A stretch of 64,000 bases of DNA, from positions 496,001 through 560,000 of the forward strand of contig CP064981.1 of NCBI GenBank assembly GCA_016699555.1, in the 5' to 3' direction. This document shows, in pieces, positions 27,874 through 36,629 of this stretch. Source of the DNA: Candidatus Iainarchaeum sp. (GTDB taxonomy: Archaea; Iainarchaeota; Iainarchaeia; Iainarchaeales; VGJJ01). Numbering within the stretch: the stretch's first letter is position 1; each line of letters opens with the position of its first letter. The notes under the pieces are model-generated. The model saw only the letters and a program-made list of their open reading frames with translations, was not told where the DNA came from and made no database searches. The position numbers were made by a program, and so were the translations under genes.

Positions 27874-29279
27874 TTTTCGTTTCAGTGGGAACGCACCCGC
27901 AGCCCTTCACGCGATTGTTGAGCGAAGTGGTAAGACTAGTGGAAAATATAACCATCAAAGAAGAAGTCATTATCCAGCGTGGGACCACTCCATTTACTCA
28001 TTCCAAAATAAAATCCCAATCATTCTACTCCATCGAAGAATTCGAAAAACTACTGGCAAAATGTGATCTCTTTATCACGCACGCGGGAGAAGGCAACATT
28101 GGAACGGCCATGAAACTAGGAAAGAAATGTATTATTGTCCCTCGTCTTGCGCGAGTAGGGGAGCACACCAACGATCACCAACTCGAACTCGCACAAGCAT
28201 CCCAAGAAAATGGATTTGGGATGGTGGTGCAAGACGTCGCGCAACTCGGAAATGCCATTCGCACACTCGAACAATCCGATTCAACTGTTTCATTTACCAT
28301 GCACGGGCACATTCCCCAAACACTCCATCGCATTGCCCAGCAGCATCACATCGTTCCAATGCTACCATTTTCTCCTTCGCGCACAAAAGAAAAAATCCCC
28401 AAAACGGCCACCATTATCGTTGCTACATTAAATGGGGGCGAGCCACTCATTCGCGCCGTGAATGGGATGCTCAAGCAAGAGTTCGATGGAAAATACGACA
28501 TTGTCGTCGTTGATGACGGAAGCTTTGATGGAAAAACACCACAACTCCTAAAGGAAAACTTTTCCACCAACAAAAAAATAAAACTCGTTTTCCTTCCGCG
28601 CTCGGGAGTGTGCAAAGCACGCAATGCTGGAATCAAAAATTCCACTGGAGAAGTGGTCATCAACTTGGATCACGATTGCATCCCTGAAAAAGACTGGCTG
28701 CAGACGATGGTCAATGGATTTGACTCTCAAAAAATTGGAGTGGTTTCCGCGTATGGTCATTATGGTGGGACCAGCACCGGCTTTCGCAAATCCATCCTGG
28801 ATCACTTGCAAGGATATGATGAGGATTATTTCTATTACCGCGAAGACACGGATTTGAGCTTTCGCATCATGGAATTGGGATATGAATTCAAACGCGTCAA
28901 CGGAGCGCGCTACCGCGAGGATCGAACGCTCGTCGTACCAAAAGGAATCAATAAAATCATTCATTATACCATTCAGCGCTACAAGTACCACATGAACGAC
29001 GTGCTATTGCACAAAAAACACCCCACTCCATTGTGTGAAGAAATGCTGCACGTGCACTTCCATCACTTTGTGAATCCCGTGGAAGACTTCAAAGTTGCAA
29101 CGGGGCTGTGGAATGGCTCCAAGGAAATGGAAGTCTCTTCCCCAAGAGGAATGACATTTTTCAAACCTCGTGGCATTGCTGGATTATTGCTGACCATCGG
29201 TGTTGGAATGACGTATGCCATTGGAATGAAACTCGCCCGCCTTGCGGGAAGCATCAAGCATGGGCACTTACTCATATAA
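27870..29279 (+). CDS. Alg13-like domain fused to a GT2 glycosyltransferase
   Basis: About 469 residues in two enzymes. Residues 1 to about 165 form an Alg13/PssE domain (MIFVSVGTHPQPFTRLL, FITHAGEGNIGTAMKLGK, then PRLARVGEHTNDHQLELA). This is the donor-binding half that pairs with the Alg14-like protein just upstream. From about residue 178 a GT2 domain follows (TATIIVATLNGG, VVVDDGSFDG, NLDHDCIPEKDW, YYREDTDLSFR). A hydrophobic C-terminal segment (GIAGLLLTIGVGMTYAIG) may anchor it. The frame opens earlier, but ATG at 27870 overlaps the Alg14 stop and begins exactly at the Alg13 domain. The fusion would couple two consecutive sugar additions. Confidence 0.87.
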   Translation: MIFVSVGTHPQPFTRLLSEVVRLVENITIKEEVIIQRGTTPFTHSKIKSQSFYSIEEFEKLLAKCDLFITHAGEGNIGTAMKLGKKCIIVPRLARVGEHTNDHQLELAQASQENGFGMVVQDVAQLGNAIRTLEQSDSTVSFTMHGHIPQTLHRIAQQHHIVPMLPFSPSRTKEKIPKTATIIVATLNGGEPLIRAVNGMLKQEFDGKYDIVVVDDGSFDGKTPQLLKENFSTNKKIKLVFLPRSGVCKARNAGIKNSTGEVVINLDHDCIPEKDWLQTMVNGFDSQKIGVVSAYGHYGGTSTGFRKSILDHLQGYDEDYFYYREDTDLSFRIMELGYEFKRVNGARYREDRTLVVPKGINKIIHYTIQRYKYHMNDVLLHKKHPTPLCEEMLHVHFHHFVNPVEDFKVATGLWNGSKEMEVSSPRGMTFFKPRGIAGLLLTIGVGMTYAIGMKLARLAGSIKHGHLLI

Positions 29280-29296
29280 TGCTATTACCGGGAAAA

Positions 29297-30289
29297 ATGA
29301 CTATGCACACGCCGATGAATTGGAATGGAAAGAAAATCCTTATCACGGGAATCAATGGATTCATCGGAAGCCATCTCGCACGCACATTGTTGGACAGTGG
29401 GGCGGTTGTGCATGGAATCAGCCGTAAAGCCGATAAATGGCCCTATTTGGAGAGCCAATCCCTTATTGGACACGTCAAAGTGCACCATGCGGACTTATTG
29501 GATTTCAGCGCCATCGAATCCATTGTTCAATCCCATCAATGGGATGCCATTTTTCATTTGGCCTCGCAGCCCGAGACCAATTATTCCATCCAACATCCCT
29601 TGGAGACCATCCAGACCAATGTTATGGGGACCGTTAATCTCCTCGAATCCATCCGCTTGCATACTCCACAAACTCCGTTTGTTTTAGGCGGAAGCATTCG
29701 CGCGTTTGGCGCGGGAAACAAAGAAGGCGAATCCATTCATCCCTATGATGCCAGCAAGGAAGCCATGGAGTCCATCGCCCAAAGCTATTTCCGTGAATAC
29801 CACTTGCGCGGGGCCATTGCTAAAAATACTAACATCTATGGACCCAATGACTTCCGTTTCACACGATTGATTCCCATGATCATGCACGGAATCTTCTCAG
29901 GAGAAAACGTTTCATTGTATGGTGATGGAACAATCAAGCGCGATTTCATGTATGTGAAGGATGCCGTGCAAGGACTTCTGCTCTTAGCACATGGACTTAC
30001 TCAAAAAAATGAGCTTGGAGGAAAAACATTCCTCTTCGCAACAGGAAGAATGATCGAAATCCGGGACATCGTAAAAATAATCGAGAAGGCATCCCCGCAA
30101 AAAACCACTATCACATTCAATCAACAACTCACGCGCCACGAACGCGAATTGCCATCGCTTTCGGAAGAACTCGCGCAGACGCATAACACATTAGGGTGGA
30201 AGCCAACGCACTCGCTTGAAGAAGGCATGCGCGAAACGCTACAGGGGTACCAGCAATACTTTTCCTCGCACACGGAGGCGAAAAAATGA
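29297..30289 (+). CDS. NAD-dependent sugar 4,6-dehydratase/epimerase (CDP-glucose dehydratase-like)
   Basis: Extended SDR of about 330 residues. NAD loop GINGFIGSHLART, then FHLASQPETNYSIQHP, catalytic YDASKEAME, and NIYGPNDFRFTRLIPMI. The QPETNYSI segment and the RFTRLIP substrate loop resemble CDP-glucose 4,6-dehydratases. Three in-frame ATGs (29297, 29303, 29315) precede the NAD loop. The stop overlaps the rmlA start (ATGA). It probably supplies a second deoxysugar, or acts on the RmlA product. Confidence 0.85.
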   Translation: MTMHTPMNWNGKKILITGINGFIGSHLARTLLDSGAVVHGISRKADKWPYLESQSLIGHVKVHHADLLDFSAIESIVQSHQWDAIFHLASQPETNYSIQHPLETIQTNVMGTVNLLESIRLHTPQTPFVLGGSIRAFGAGNKEGESIHPYDASKEAMESIAQSYFREYHLRGAIAKNTNIYGPNDFRFTRLIPMIMHGIFSGENVSLYGDGTIKRDFMYVKDAVQGLLLLAHGLTQKNELGGKTFLFATGRMIEIRDIVKIIEKASPQKTTITFNQQLTRHERELPSLSEELAQTHNTLGWKPTHSLEEGMRETLQGYQQYFSSHTEAKK

Positions 30290-31026
30290 AAGGAATCATT
30301 TTGGCAGGAGGAAATGGCACGCGCCTGCGCCCATTGACACTAGCTACAAACAAACATTTGTTGCCTATCTTCGATAAGCCCATGATTTATTATCCCTTAC
30401 AAACGCTCAAAGATGCGGGAATCACGGATATTATGATCATTACTTCCGGCGAGCACGCGGGAAACGTATTCAAGCTCATGGGATCGGGGAAAGATTTTGG
30501 AGTTAAGTTTACTTATCGCGTCCAAGACGTTGCAGGAGGGCTGCCTCACGCCATTGCGCTCGCGGAAGATTTTGTGGGAAACGACAAATTCATTTCAATC
30601 AATGGAGACAACATTCTCTCCGACTCCATTGCAGAATATGTCCAAGCATTTTCCGACGGAAAAGAAGAATCGCATATTTTGTTGTATGAGACTACTCCTG
30701 AAGAAGCACGCAAAGCCGGAGTTGCCATCATGGAAAATGGAAAGATGACGGGTTTCGTGGAAAAACCAGCAGCCCCTCCGAGCAACTGGATTAGCATCGG
30801 CGTGTATATGTATGACAAAAAAGTATTCGATGTCATTCGCACTCTCAAACCTAGCGCGCGCGGAGAACTTGAGATTACGGATTTGCACAATCACTTTCTT
30901 GCGCAAGGAAAACTTGCCGCGAGTAAGATTTCGGGAAAATGGTTGGACGCGGGAACGATCGAAGAGCTCGCGCGCGCCAACAACGAAGTGCGCCACTGGG
31001 ACGTTTCAAAAAAGATGGGACAATGA
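30286..31026 (+). CDS. rmlA: glucose-1-phosphate thymidylyltransferase (short form)
   Basis: Joins dTTP and glucose-1-phosphate to give dTDP-glucose, the substrate of RmlB four genes upstream. Motifs are the nucleotide loop GIILAGGNGTRLRPLT, KHLLPIFDKPMIYYPL, ISINGDNIL (metal site), FVEKPAAPPSNW, and GKWLDAGTIEEL. At 246 residues it is shorter than classic RmlA (about 290) and matches the short archaeal/Gram-positive form. Both ends overlap neighbouring genes by four bases. Confidence 0.9.
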   Translation: MKGIILAGGNGTRLRPLTLATNKHLLPIFDKPMIYYPLQTLKDAGITDIMIITSGEHAGNVFKLMGSGKDFGVKFTYRVQDVAGGLPHAIALAEDFVGNDKFISINGDNILSDSIAEYVQAFSDGKEESHILLYETTPEEARKAGVAIMENGKMTGFVEKPAAPPSNWISIGVYMYDKKVFDVIRTLKPSARGELEITDLHNHFLAQGKLAASKISGKWLDAGTIEELARANNEVRHWDVSKKMGQ

Positions 31027-31643
31027 TGCGCATGATTATGGAAGCAGAAAAAAAACACACGCGCATCGACTCCTTGCTTGCCTCATTGCAGCCACTCGTG
31101 TTGGATGTAGGTGGAAGCGCGGGAACACTGCATGAAGAATTGCGCAAGCGCTTTACACCAGAGCAACTCATTTCATTGGATATTGAAATCCTAAATGTTC
31201 GAACGAATCAAGTATTGGGGGATGGACAAAAAATGCCATTCCGAAATGAAGCATTCAAAAGCATTCTTGCGGGAGAGACCATTGAACACATCGCAGACTA
31301 TCGCGCGTTCTTGCGCGAGTGTTGGAGAGTGTTACGCCCCAATGGCGTTCTTGCACTTTCTACTCCCAACAAAAAGAGTTGGTTCAATCGCATTACGCAT
31401 TCGTATGAGCACCCATTACATGTTTCTCTTTTCACCCCCGCGCAACTGCGCAAGGTCTTGGAAGAAGAAGGATTCTCTATCCAAAAAATGGAACTCTTTC
31501 CTTACACCATGGAAAGTTCGGACGGAGCTAAACACAAATGGGTTTTTCCCGTTCGTGATTTTGTGCACGCGTTGATGCCGGACTCGCTGCGCGAAGACAT
31601 GGTGTTTGTCTGCAGGAAAAAGACGCAGCGAACGAGTTCGTAG
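31023..31643 (+). CDS. class I SAM-dependent methyltransferase
   Basis: A 206-residue Methyltransf_11-type enzyme. Motif I is VLDVGGSAGTLHEEL, the SAM-ribose acidic residue is in LISLDIE, and FKSILAGETIEHI and CWRVLRPNGVLALSTP follow. ATG at 31023 overlaps the rmlA stop; the frame's earlier opening is not family-like. It is the last gene of the rmlB-rmlA operon, which suggests O- or N-methylation of the deoxysugar. Confidence 0.85.
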   Translation: MMRMIMEAEKKHTRIDSLLASLQPLVLDVGGSAGTLHEELRKRFTPEQLISLDIEILNVRTNQVLGDGQKMPFRNEAFKSILAGETIEHIADYRAFLRECWRVLRPNGVLALSTPNKKSWFNRITHSYEHPLHVSLFTPAQLRKVLEEEGFSIQKMELFPYTMESSDGAKHKWVFPVRDFVHALMPDSLREDMVFVCRKKTQRTSS

Positions 31644-31755
31644 TACAAGAATCGATGAGCAAGGAAATTAGCCCGCCAAAAATGGCGTATTTTTAAATCA
31701 AAAGAGGGTGGTGTATGCTTATCGAAGCCATTCTGCTTGCATAGGTGAAACAACA

Positions 31756-33282
31756 ATGCCCATAAACGTCTTGATGCTCAACCCGCCCTACTTTCCTCAC
31801 TTCTCCAAAAACTCACGCTCTCCCGCTGTTTCCAAGGGAGGGTGCGTGTACTACCCCATTTGGTTAGGGTATGCCACTGGCGCGCTTGAATTAGACGGGC
31901 ACCATGTGAAATTGGTGGATGCCACTGCTACCCCCATTACCATGGATCAGGTCAAGCATCTCGCAAAAGAATTCAACCCCAAGATGATCATGATGCACAC
32001 CGTGACATCATCGGTGGTGAATGATGCCAAAGTCGCGCACCAACTCAAAGAAATTTTGCCTCACGCCACAATCGTGATGGTCGGCCCCCATGTCTCTGCG
32101 GTTCCCCACAACACCCTTGAAATTGCTCCTGCGGTTGACATCATCGCGCGCAAGGAATATGACTTGACGGCCATGGACATCGCCAAGTGGATCGAGCACG
32201 GAAAAGACGTTGAAAAACTCAAGGACATCAAAGGCATTTCCTATCGCGACCCCAAATCAAAAGTCGCACTCCACACGCCGGATCGCGAAGACGTCCCCGC
32301 GGATTTCTTGGACAAACTCCCATTCGCATCCGAGGTATGGGCCAAGCACCTCAAAATCGAGGATTATTTTTATCCCTCCGTCTTGTATCCCGAAGTAACG
32401 ATCATCACCGGAAGAGGATGCCCTTTCCGCTGTACGTTCTGCGACTGGCCACAAAACTTTACCGGCCACAACTTCCGCTCGCGCAGCGTGAAGAACATCG
32501 TGGATGAATTCGAATGGATCAAAAACAACTTGCCTCAAGTAAAGGACATCATGATTGAAGACGACACGTTTACCTTGGACAAGAAACGCGTCCGAGAGAT
32601 TGCGGAAGAAGTCATTCGCCGCAACCTCAAAGTCACGTGGACCGTTAATGCTCGCTGCGACGTGGACTTCGAAACATTGCAATGGATGAAAAAGGCAGGG
32701 TGTCGCTTGGTATGCGTGGGAGTAGAAAGTAGCACGCAAGAAATCCTCAACAACATCAAGAAAGGGACGAACGTGCAGAAGATTGAACAGTTCTTCGACG
32801 ACACCAAAAAAGCAGGCGTGTTAGTCCATGCATGCTTCATGATGGGCAATCGCGGCGAAACAAAAGAAACGATTGCCAAGACGGTGGAGTTTGCCAAGAA
32901 AGTCAACCCTGACACGGTGCAGTTCTTCCCCATTATGGTCTATCCCGGAACAGAAGCATTCGAGTGGGCCAAGACAAATGGTTTCCTCACCACACAGAAA
33001 TGGGATGAGTGGCTGTTAGAGGATGGGACGCACAACACCATCGTTTCAACGGACAAACTCTCTGCCAAAGAATTGGTTGACGCCTGCGATGATGCGCGCA
33101 GAAGCTTCTACATGCGCCCCCGCTTTATTGCTGAAAAGATTTGGGAAGGCATTACGACTCCCTCGGAATTCCCTCGCTTGTTGAAAAGCGGAAAGACATT
33201 CTTCAAGTACCTCTTCAACACCAAAGAAAAAGTCAGCCTTGGAAGCCTACGCGAAGATGGGAATGCACCCGTTTCCGCGTAA
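31756..33282 (+). CDS. B12-binding-type radical SAM protein
   Basis: About 508 residues. An N-terminal Rossmann-like cobalamin-binding domain (INVLMLNPPYFPHFS, then IVMVGPHVSAVP) precedes a radical SAM core with Cys222, Cys226 and Cys229 (GRGCPFRCTFCDWP). VGVESSTQEILNNIKKG and MVYPGTEAFEWAK are typical. The classic His of the base-on B12 motif is not evident. Members methylate unreactive carbons or alter lipids and glycans. ATG at 31756 begins exactly at the domain. A paralogue faces it at 34355. Confidence 0.88.
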   Translation: MPINVLMLNPPYFPHFSKNSRSPAVSKGGCVYYPIWLGYATGALELDGHHVKLVDATATPITMDQVKHLAKEFNPKMIMMHTVTSSVVNDAKVAHQLKEILPHATIVMVGPHVSAVPHNTLEIAPAVDIIARKEYDLTAMDIAKWIEHGKDVEKLKDIKGISYRDPKSKVALHTPDREDVPADFLDKLPFASEVWAKHLKIEDYFYPSVLYPEVTIITGRGCPFRCTFCDWPQNFTGHNFRSRSVKNIVDEFEWIKNNLPQVKDIMIEDDTFTLDKKRVREIAEEVIRRNLKVTWTVNARCDVDFETLQWMKKAGCRLVCVGVESSTQEILNNIKKGTNVQKIEQFFDDTKKAGVLVHACFMMGNRGETKETIAKTVEFAKKVNPDTVQFFPIMVYPGTEAFEWAKTNGFLTTQKWDEWLLEDGTHNTIVSTDKLSAKELVDACDDARRSFYMRPRFIAEKIWEGITTPSEFPRLLKSGKTFFKYLFNTKEKVSLGSLREDGNAPVSA

Positions 33283-33316
33283 GAGGGAAATATCATTCCC
33301 CTGAAGTGAAAATGTC

Positions 33317-34345
33317 ATGCGCCCCACTGCTACTCACTCGAAAGCCAGTGCGAGCATCATTATCCCCGCCTATAACGCCGCTAAGACGATTGCGGATTGT
33401 TTGGATGCACTAAAACAGCAAACCATTTCCCCCAAAGAAATCATTGTCGTGGATGATGGGAGCAAGGATAACACGAGTAAAGTCGTGGCTACTTTCTCCA
33501 ACGTCAAGCTCACCTCCCAAGCAAATGCAGGGCCCGCACGCGCGCGCAATGTGGGGGCAAAAGCGGCAAAAGGAGACATTATCATTTTCCTCGACAGCGA
33601 CTGCGTTCCAGAAAAAAACTGGCTGGAAGAAATGCTCAAACCATTCGAGGATGCGAAGGTTGCAGGGGTTCAAGGAGCGTATAAATCAAAACAGAAATCC
33701 ATCGTGGCGCGCTTTGATCAACTCGATATTGAATATCGCTATGAACGAATGAAACGCGCGGAAAAACTCGATTGGATTGGAAGCTATTCCGCTGCGTATC
33801 GCCGAGACATTTTCCTGAAAGAAAATGGATTCGATGAATCCTTTCCAAAAGCATCCGGAGAAGACGCGGAGCTATCCTATCGCATGGCCGAGAAAAAATA
33901 CCGTCTCATTTTCGCCCCCAGTGCCATCGTGTATCATACGCACCCTGAGAAGTTCTGGAAATTCTTGGACATCGAATATTTCCGTGCCTATTGGCGGATG
34001 CGCATGTACATCAAGCATCCATTGAAAGCGGTCAAAGATAGCTACACCCCCCAAACGCTCAAAATCTCCGTCATGCTCGGGGCCATGATGCTCGCAGGAG
34101 GATTGTTGAGCCTGATTGGATTCTATTTCGAGTTCCACCGCATCCCGAATGTGCTCAGTATGTTGGTGTTGTTTTTTGCAGTCGCGCTCAGCAGCATCAT
34201 CGCCATCAACTCGCACTTCATCGTCTATGCCTTCGTGCGCGATTTTTCAGTAGGAGTATTTTCTCTCTTCATGTCCGTGTTCCGCTCCATCGTATTTGGG
34301 GCAGGCGTGCTGCGCGGTTTCTTGGATGAAAAAGTCCGCGCCTAA
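33317..34345 (+). CDS. GT2 glycosyltransferase with C-terminal membrane helices
   Basis: GT-A enzyme of 342 residues: SIIIPAYNAAKTIADCL, VVDDGSKDNTSKV, the metal-binding FLDSDCVPEKNWLEEM, and the acceptor-site SGEDAELSYRM. Two to three hydrophobic helices close the protein (about residues 245-270, 275-295, 305-325). It starts 34 bases after the B12-type radical SAM gene and is probably co-transcribed. It likely adds a sugar to a membrane-bound acceptor. Confidence 0.88.
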   Translation: MRPTATHSKASASIIIPAYNAAKTIADCLDALKQQTISPKEIIVVDDGSKDNTSKVVATFSNVKLTSQANAGPARARNVGAKAAKGDIIIFLDSDCVPEKNWLEEMLKPFEDAKVAGVQGAYKSKQKSIVARFDQLDIEYRYERMKRAEKLDWIGSYSAAYRRDIFLKENGFDESFPKASGEDAELSYRMAEKKYRLIFAPSAIVYHTHPEKFWKFLDIEYFRAYWRMRMYIKHPLKAVKDSYTPQTLKISVMLGAMMLAGGLLSLIGFYFEFHRIPNVLSMLVLFFAVALSSIIAINSHFIVYAFVRDFSVGVFSLFMSVFRSIVFGAGVLRGFLDEKVRA

Positions 34346-34354
34346 AAATAGAAA

Positions 34355-35737
34355 CTAATGCGAAACTTTTTCGGCTTTCTTTCCGCTTGTCATCGCATAC
34401 ACGACGCGCAGTCCCTTGAGATTGCGCTTGAACTCATCAATCGAACGAATCTTCAGCGCGCGCTTCAACATATAGGCTGGGCGCTTGTAGAAGCGAGAGA
34501 AAGCCTCTTTGTGGATTTCCAATAACTCTTCTTTGTTCTTGTACCCCGAAGGCAAGAAAACGGGCTGCCACTCGGTCCAACTCGTAAAGTTCTGATTTCT
34601 ATCAAGCGAACCATACTGCTCCGCGGTCTTCCACAATTCCGTTCCGGGATAGGGAGTGGTAATCGTGAATTGCGCATAGTCGGGGTCTAAATCAATCGCA
34701 AACTGAATCGTCTGTCTTGCTTTTTCTGGAGTTTCTCCGGGCAAGCCAATCATGAACGAACCACGGATCTCAATGCCGCATTTCTTCACTAACTTTACTT
34801 TCTCGCGCATCTGTTCCACGGTCATTTTCTTCTTGATGTTGTCCAACAAATCCTGGGAACCCGCTTCGATTCCGAAAAAGATATTCCAGCAACCCGCTTT
34901 CTTCATCGCACGGAGCATGGGCTCATCCACTAAATCCAATCGAGAATAGCAAGACCAAATCAATTTTTCTTTTTCCATCGCTTCACAAAACTTTGCGACC
35001 CATTGCTTGTTGAGTGTGAGAATGTCATCCCAAAACGCCACTTCCGTAATGTGATATTTTTCTTTCAGTTCATGCAACTCTGCAATCACATTCTCCACGC
35101 TACGCTGGCGAAAAACGCCTTTTGCGTCGTGGCAGAACGTACACGTGAAAGGGCAGCCGCGCGAGGTCATCACTTGAAAGGTGTGGGGGTCGTGCTTGTA
35201 GGTATTGGGTAGCGAAGTATACTTGCGCATGTCCACCAAATGACGCGCAGGAAAAGGAAGCGAATCCAATTGCATCACGCGTCCCGCATCCACGACGCGC
35301 TTTTTCTTGTAGGCATCGAGGTTCTTCACGACGTCGCTGATAATCCCATCCGCTTCCCCGCCAATGATGATGTCCGCATTCATTTCCTTTGAAACTTCTT
35401 GCGGCATTACGGTGGGGTGGGGTCCGCCCAAAATAATCGTTTTTTCGGGCCACTGGTTCTTGATAACCTCACAAATTTGTTTCGTGACATGCGCCAAGGA
35501 AGTAATCGCGGCGAGGCCGATGACTTCGGGTTTGAAATTAGTGATTTCATCCAATACATTTGCAACCGTGTAGCCGTTCACGGGACAATCCATTACCCTT
35601 ACGGTGTGACCGTCTCGCTCGAGCACGGCAGCCATGCTCAGCAATCCCACTGGGGGAAGAAATCCACCCACGTCTCCCATGTTACGCGTGTAGCGTTCAT
35701 CTAAGGACTGTGGGGGAAACACCAAGAGGATGTTCAT
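34355..35737 (-). CDS. B12-binding-type radical SAM protein
   Basis: About 460 residues with a cobalamin-type N-terminal domain (MNILLVFPPQSLDER, later TIILGGPHPTVMPQEV) and a radical SAM core with Cys195, Cys199 and Cys202 (SRGCPFTCTFCHD). FGIEAGSQDLLDNIKKK and PYPGTELWKTA parallel the protein at 31756 closely enough to call them paralogues. ATG at 35737 is preferred over the opening at 35749. It is convergent with the GT2 gene and nine bases from it. The substrate is unknown: a glycan methyl group or a lipid carrier are both plausible. Confidence 0.88.
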   Translation of the reverse strand: MNILLVFPPQSLDERYTRNMGDVGGFLPPVGLLSMAAVLERDGHTVRVMDCPVNGYTVANVLDEITNFKPEVIGLAAITSLAHVTKQICEVIKNQWPEKTIILGGPHPTVMPQEVSKEMNADIIIGGEADGIISDVVKNLDAYKKKRVVDAGRVMQLDSLPFPARHLVDMRKYTSLPNTYKHDPHTFQVMTSRGCPFTCTFCHDAKGVFRQRSVENVIAELHELKEKYHITEVAFWDDILTLNKQWVAKFCEAMEKEKLIWSCYSRLDLVDEPMLRAMKKAGCWNIFFGIEAGSQDLLDNIKKKMTVEQMREKVKLVKKCGIEIRGSFMIGLPGETPEKARQTIQFAIDLDPDYAQFTITTPYPGTELWKTAEQYGSLDRNQNFTSWTEWQPVFLPSGYKNKEELLEIHKEAFSRFYKRPAYMLKRALKIRSIDEFKRNLKGLRVVYAMTSGKKAEKVSH

Positions 35738-35807
35738 AGTAAAAATCATCCCAATTTAGGTTTTTAACCGAATGGGTGCATGCCAAAAAGAAACCCCTTT
35801 AATACGC

Positions 35808-36599
35808 TCAAATACGCAAACGCAAGGAAATGAGCTCCACCAGCATATGGATGGGAGAAAAGAATTTTACTGTCGAACCTGCGCGATCATTCCACGCAAT
35901 GGGGATTTCCACAATACTAAAACCACTCTGGCGAACGCGATAGAGTAGTTCTACATCGAATGTAAATCCATTCGTCTTCAACCCGAATGGAAGCAACGCA
36001 TCCTTGCGGAAAAGCTTGGCCCCGCACTGGCTGTCTTTCACTCCCAAATTGAAAAGTAACTCCCTCAAAACCGAGAAACCCAATCCTAAGAAACGGCGAA
36101 AAAATGGTTGCGCGGGATGCATGGTTGCCCCGGGAACTTGGCGAGACGCAATCACTGCTCCCACACGCGCGTTCGAGAGCAGTGGGGGAATGAGTTTCAA
36201 GAATTGCTCGGGAGCCGTCGCCATGTCCGCGTCCGTGAAGCCAATCAACGAAAACGTCGCATGCTGAAAACCCCGCAACACGGCACCGCCCTTGAGCGTC
36301 TTGAAGGGATAATCAAAATGACGCACGTGCGGAATGGATTTTGCCAATCGCGCACAAATCTGGGGAGTAGAATCCGAACAATTATTTGAAACCAAAATAA
36401 TCTCAAACGACTGAATGAGAGGAGAAGAAGAAAATGCCTTGGCATATGCCCGCGTGGTTTCCTCCACGTATTCGGCTTGATTGTAAATGGGAATTACCAG
36501 CGAAACACTCGCGCCCTTTACACTCCCAATAGAAGCAGGCACGCGCTTCTTCGACTCGACTTTTCGTCCCGGCATACTATTGGATTGGGCTTCAAGCAT
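35808..36599 (-). CDS. GT2 dolichyl-phosphate glucosyltransferase-like (ALG5-like)
   Basis: A 263-residue GT-A enzyme with SLVIPIYNQAEYVEETT, the metal-binding GFTDADMATAPEQF, and the ALG5-type GVKDSQCGAKLFRKDALLPF followed by FTFDVELLYR. It lacks the C-terminal helices of the DPM synthase at 25249. It would form a Dol-P-sugar donor for outer-face GT-C enzymes. ATG at 36575 (residue 9) is another possible start. Confidence 0.85.
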   Translation of the reverse strand: MLEAQSNSMPGRKVESKKRVPASIGSVKGASVSLVIPIYNQAEYVEETTRAYAKAFSSSPLIQSFEIILVSNNCSDSTPQICARLAKSIPHVRHFDYPFKTLKGGAVLRGFQHATFSLIGFTDADMATAPEQFLKLIPPLLSNARVGAVIASRQVPGATMHPAQPFFRRFLGLGFSVLRELLFNLGVKDSQCGAKLFRKDALLPFGLKTNGFTFDVELLYRVRQSGFSIVEIPIAWNDRAGSTVKFFSPIHMLVELISLRLRI

Positions 36600-36629
36600 T
36601 TAAAGAAAGAACGGTCGATACTACGCTAT

